From positions 1 to 7,612 of the forward strand of contig WFRA01000161.1 in the NCBI GenBank assembly GCA_015486775.1: DNA of 7,612 nt. Direction: 5' to 3'. A program made the position numbers and the translations under genes. The DNA is from Kiritimatiellales bacterium (GTDB lineage Bacteria; Verrucomicrobiota; Kiritimatiellia; Kiritimatiellales; Pontiellaceae). Positions 5,764-7,612 of this stretch are shown one piece after another; the first letter of the stretch is position 1; every line of letters starts with the position of its first letter. Under the pieces are notes generated by a model, which saw only the letters and a program-made list of their open reading frames with translations, was not told the origin of the DNA and made no database searches.

Positions 5764-6807
5764 CTAGCTCAAGGCAATCAACTCCGGCGAAATCATGGAG
5801 CGGAGCCGTTGGTAGATGTCCTGATTATCGATGCGCCACGCCAACTGGATAGCCCCCATTCTTCCGATCAGCCCGAAATGGACCTCCATGGTGGCCGGAT
5901 GCGGCGAGATGCCTTTCAGGAACGGCTGCTGGTTGTTGCAGCCAATCAAAACCGTTTTCCCGGGAACAATGATTCCCTCCCGAACCATCACCGGATAAAG
6001 CACTGCCATCGCCCGGTCGCAATCGAAAAAGATGCCGTCTGCGGCGGAACCCGCCTTCCTGAACCGTTCAATGACTTCATCCACGTACGCCGTTTCCGGG
6101 TAGGTGTCATGCAGATCCTCCGGAAGCGACTTTTTGACCGATAGCGAACGAGCCTTGATTCCCTGCTTGGATGCGGCATAGGCAAACCCCTCTTCGCGCA
6201 ACGCGGAAACCCGGTCGGGACGCCCTAACTTCACGATAACGGGGTGTCGGCAACCGTGTCCGGTGAGATATTCCAGCGCCATCATTCCCGCTTCGCGGTG
6301 GTCTGGCATCACATGGTCACCCCAGGTTGGGGTCCAGGGATTGTTCATGACCCAACAACAAGGCTTCGTTTTTAGATATTCCACCACGGATGCATGCGGC
6401 TTCCAGCCTAGCAAAATAAAGCCCGCGAAACCACCCTCTTCGAGGGTTTCCAGTTCTTCATCGCCCGCCCCGATGAAATGCAGATGGATCGAGAGCCCTT
6501 TTTCTCGGCCGCCTTCCTCGACCCCGCGCTGAAGTGTTAGAAAAGCAGACGAAAGGTCGTCACTGGCATAATACCGATCGATAAAATTAACGAAGGCCAC
6601 TTTTTTCTTGCGGGCGGCCTGCCCAGGCTTCGGCCCCGGCCGACGCGGGGAAAGCGAAAACCCCAGCTGGTCGGCCACCTTGGAAATCTTCTTTTTGGTT
6701 TCCAGGCTCACCGAGGGATTGTCGTTCAACGCCCTGGAAACCGTTGAAACCGAAGCCCCGACCTTTTTCGCCACGTCAAGGATTGTAACGTTGTGTCCCT
6801 TTTTCAA
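5764..6807 (-). CDS. LacI-family transcriptional regulator (347 aa, TTG start)
   Basis: Residues 7-28 (VTILDVAKKVGASVSTVSRALN) are a textbook LacI-family helix-turn-helix, followed by NPSVSLETKKKISKVADQLGF. The periplasmic-binding-protein-like sensor domain runs from about residue 69 (KVAFVNFIDRYYASDD) to the end, with DGIFFDCDRAMAVLYPVM and IGCNNQQPFLKGISPHPATMEV in the ligand-binding lobes. The usual hinge helix (pattern N..AR.L) is replaced by SPRRPGPKPGQAARKKK at residues 53-69. The start codon is TTG: the frame has a stop (TAA) 30 bases upstream, no in-frame ATG precedes the helix-turn-helix, and AGGGGA lies 7 bases upstream (6815-6820). Proteins of this type bind DNA without, or sometimes with, a sugar effector. 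It is encoded directly upstream of the symporter operon and both have a copy of the same putative operator, so auto- and operon control is likely. Confidence 0.93.
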   Translation of the reverse strand: MKKGHNVTILDVAKKVGASVSTVSRALNDNPSVSLETKKKISKVADQLGFSLSPRRPGPKPGQAARKKKVAFVNFIDRYYASDDLSSAFLTLQRGVEEGGREKGLSIHLHFIGAGDEELETLEEGGFAGFILLGWKPHASVVEYLKTKPCCWVMNNPWTPTWGDHVMPDHREAGMMALEYLTGHGCRHPVIVKLGRPDRVSALREEGFAYAASKQGIKARSLSVKKSLPEDLHDTYPETAYVDEVIERFRKAGSAADGIFFDCDRAMAVLYPVMVREGIIVPGKTVLIGCNNQQPFLKGISPHPATMEVHFGLIGRMGAIQLAWRIDNQDIYQRLRSMISPELIALS

Positions 6808-6830
6808 TGCCGTTTCCCCTTTAAACCGCC

Positions 6831-6859
6831 ATTAGATAGTTTCCAGCCAAACCCGTCAA
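6831..6859 (-). promoter_or_regulatory. Sigma70-type promoter of the regulator gene
   Basis: On the minus strand TTGACG (6854-6859) and TCTAAT (6831-6836) are separated by exactly 17 bases; each hexamer differs from consensus at one position. Transcription would begin around 6820-6825, leaving a short leader with the AGGGGA ribosome site before the TTG start. Putative operator B abuts the upstream edge of the -35. Confidence 0.65.
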
Positions 6860-6884
6860 GTTTCATTAATTTCCATTATTTACC
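6860..6884. promoter_or_regulatory. Putative operator B, upstream of the regulator gene
   Basis: The second copy of the 25-bp site at 5731-5755 (19 of 25 identical), with the same AT-rich TTAATTTCCA core. It touches the -35 hexamer of the regulator promoter, a position fitting repression or activation of the regulator gene by its own product. Confidence 0.5.
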
Positions 6885-6897
6885 AAAAGCCCCCCCG

Positions 6898-7612
6898 CTA
6901 CGGAACCGATATCTTCACCTCGTCCATGTCCCCAACATAGTTGGATTTGTTTTTCCGAGATCCGATATAGATGTTTCCAATGTTTGGAACAAAAGGTCCA
7001 ATCCCCGGAACGGAAACGGTTGCTTCTTCCGTAATCAGTTTAATGGTTGCCCCGTCGTAGACCGCCTCAATGTATTGCCATTCGCCCGCCGTTCCGATGT
7101 CGGCGGAAACAGTCACCAGATTGGTTGCACTCGTATCGGTTGCCTCCCCGCTTTTGTTGATGCTGAATGTTGCCGTCGAGGGTTCCACGCTTAAATAAAC
7201 CTGGTCGTAGACGTGGAACAGGAATCCACCGCTGTTGCCGGGGTTCAGGCGAATCCATCCCTGGTAGCGAAAGGTGCCCTGGTCGGCGGGCCACTCGCCT
7301 GAGCCGGTCATCATGTACTGGTCGCCTTCCTCCAGTTCGCAGCGGATGGCGTTCCCGAATTTTCCATCCGCAATCAACGAGATGCTATTGCTGCTTTGGG
7401 CGTTTTCCACTGCCTGGAGAACCGCGCGTGTTGTTATCGAAACATCATCGGCATAATAGGTGGTGGTTGCATTTTGCGCCGCCTCGTCAAAGTGCCAGAG
7501 CGCCACGGTGTTTGCATCATCCGCAAAAGGCGCCATGCCCAAAACCGTCCGGTTGTCTCCATACTCCACAATCATCGTGCCACTGCCGAAATCCCCATGG
7601 ATATAGGGGGAG
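6898..7612 (-). CDS. LamG/ConA-like domain protein, C-terminal part (runs off right edge)
   Basis: The last 237 codons of a larger protein. The frame is open through to the window edge, so the internal ATG at 7575 is not the start. After a lead-in (YIHGDFGSGTMIVEYGDN) the sequence enters a concanavalin A-like/LamG jelly roll: VALWHFDE at the beginning, FRYQGWIRLNP, FLFHVYDQVYLSVE, EWQYIEAVYDGATIKLI in the middle, and IYIGSRKNKSNYVGDMDEVKIS at the end. Such C-terminal domains are carbohydrate- or surface-binding modules of secreted enzymes and adhesins. The protein ends right after the domain with no PEP-CTERM, type IX or membrane anchor visible. The identity of the N-terminal part is unknown. 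It is separated from the regulator by 90 bases with their own promoter, so it may belong to a different transcription unit. A copy of the TTCCAA/TTGGAA palindrome lies in it. Confidence 0.8.
   Translation of the reverse strand, partial: SPYIHGDFGSGTMIVEYGDNRTVLGMAPFADDANTVALWHFDEAAQNATTTYYADDVSITTRAVLQAVENAQSSNSISLIADGKFGNAIRCELEEGDQYMMTGSGEWPADQGTFRYQGWIRLNPGNSGGFLFHVYDQVYLSVEPSTATFSINKSGEATDTSATNLVTVSADIGTAGEWQYIEAVYDGATIKLITEEATVSVPGIGPFVPNIGNIYIGSRKNKSNYVGDMDEVKISVP
6975..6989. repeat. Dispersed palindrome copy 3
   Basis: TTCCAATGTTTGGAA has perfect 6-bp arms around TGT and lies inside the LamG-domain gene, where it gives VPNIGN. It has the same spacing and orientation as copies 1 and 2. 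Confidence 0.65.

Noticed and set aside
6886..6897. Terminator after the LamG-domain gene
   Set aside because: Only a G-run followed by CTTTT is seen on the minus strand; there is no stem to pair with it.
7573..7575. ATG at 7575 as the true start of the LamG-domain protein
   Set aside because: The frame stays open to the window edge, there is no signal peptide after this ATG, and a lone LamG domain without export signal would be unusual; it is treated as internal.

Overview
The window is a compact, GC-rich bacterial carbohydrate-use locus. Every gene I can support lies on the minus strand, so it reads from right to left. Two genes run off the ends and five are complete. No gene-free stretch exceeds about 110 bases, and I see no tRNA, rRNA, insertion sequence or CRISPR array. 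The gene mix (SSS symporter, paired Gfo/Idh/MocA oxidoreductases, lipoprotein-like BNR_4 propeller, sialate O-acetylesterase-type esterase, LacI regulator, LamG protein) resembles polysaccharide-degrading PVC-superphylum bacteria such as Kiritimatiellota, Verrucomicrobiota or Planctomycetota. That assignment is an inference from gene content and style, not a phylogenetic result.

Layout in transcription order: (1) 7612-6898, the C-terminal part of a LamG/concanavalin A-like extracellular protein. (2) 6897-6808, a short gap with a good sigma70-type promoter and a putative operator. (3) 6807-5764, a LacI-family regulator with a TTG start and an unusual proline- and lysine-rich linker where the hinge helix normally lies. 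(4) 5763-5657, a leader that carries a second copy of the putative operator. (5) 5656-3944, an SSS-family sodium:solute symporter. (6) 3939-2953 and (7) 2951-1692, two different Gfo/Idh/MocA oxidoreductases. (8) 1665-349, a BNR_4 beta-propeller protein with a lipoprotein-like signal. (9) 348-1, the first 116 codons of a sialate O-acetylesterase-like protein, cut at the predicted nucleophilic serine.

Genes 5 to 9 are separated by 4, 1, 26 and 0 bases and each has a Shine-Dalgarno-like sequence, so they look like one operon. A plausible reading is as follows: the exported propeller protein and esterase act on a decorated polysaccharide or glycoside outside the cytoplasm; the symporter imports a released sugar or sugar acid; the two dehydrogenases oxidise or oxido-reductively convert it inside; and the LacI protein senses the sugar and controls both itself and the operon through the shared site. 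The substrate cannot be read from the sequence.

Two DNA-level patterns stand out from the coding content. A 15-bp near-palindrome, TTCCAAACMTTGGAA on the coding strand, occurs three times inside three unrelated genes and in two different reading frames. A heptamer tandem array (GTGTCGA on the plus strand) joined to an 8-bp-arm inverted repeat lies in frame inside the esterase gene.
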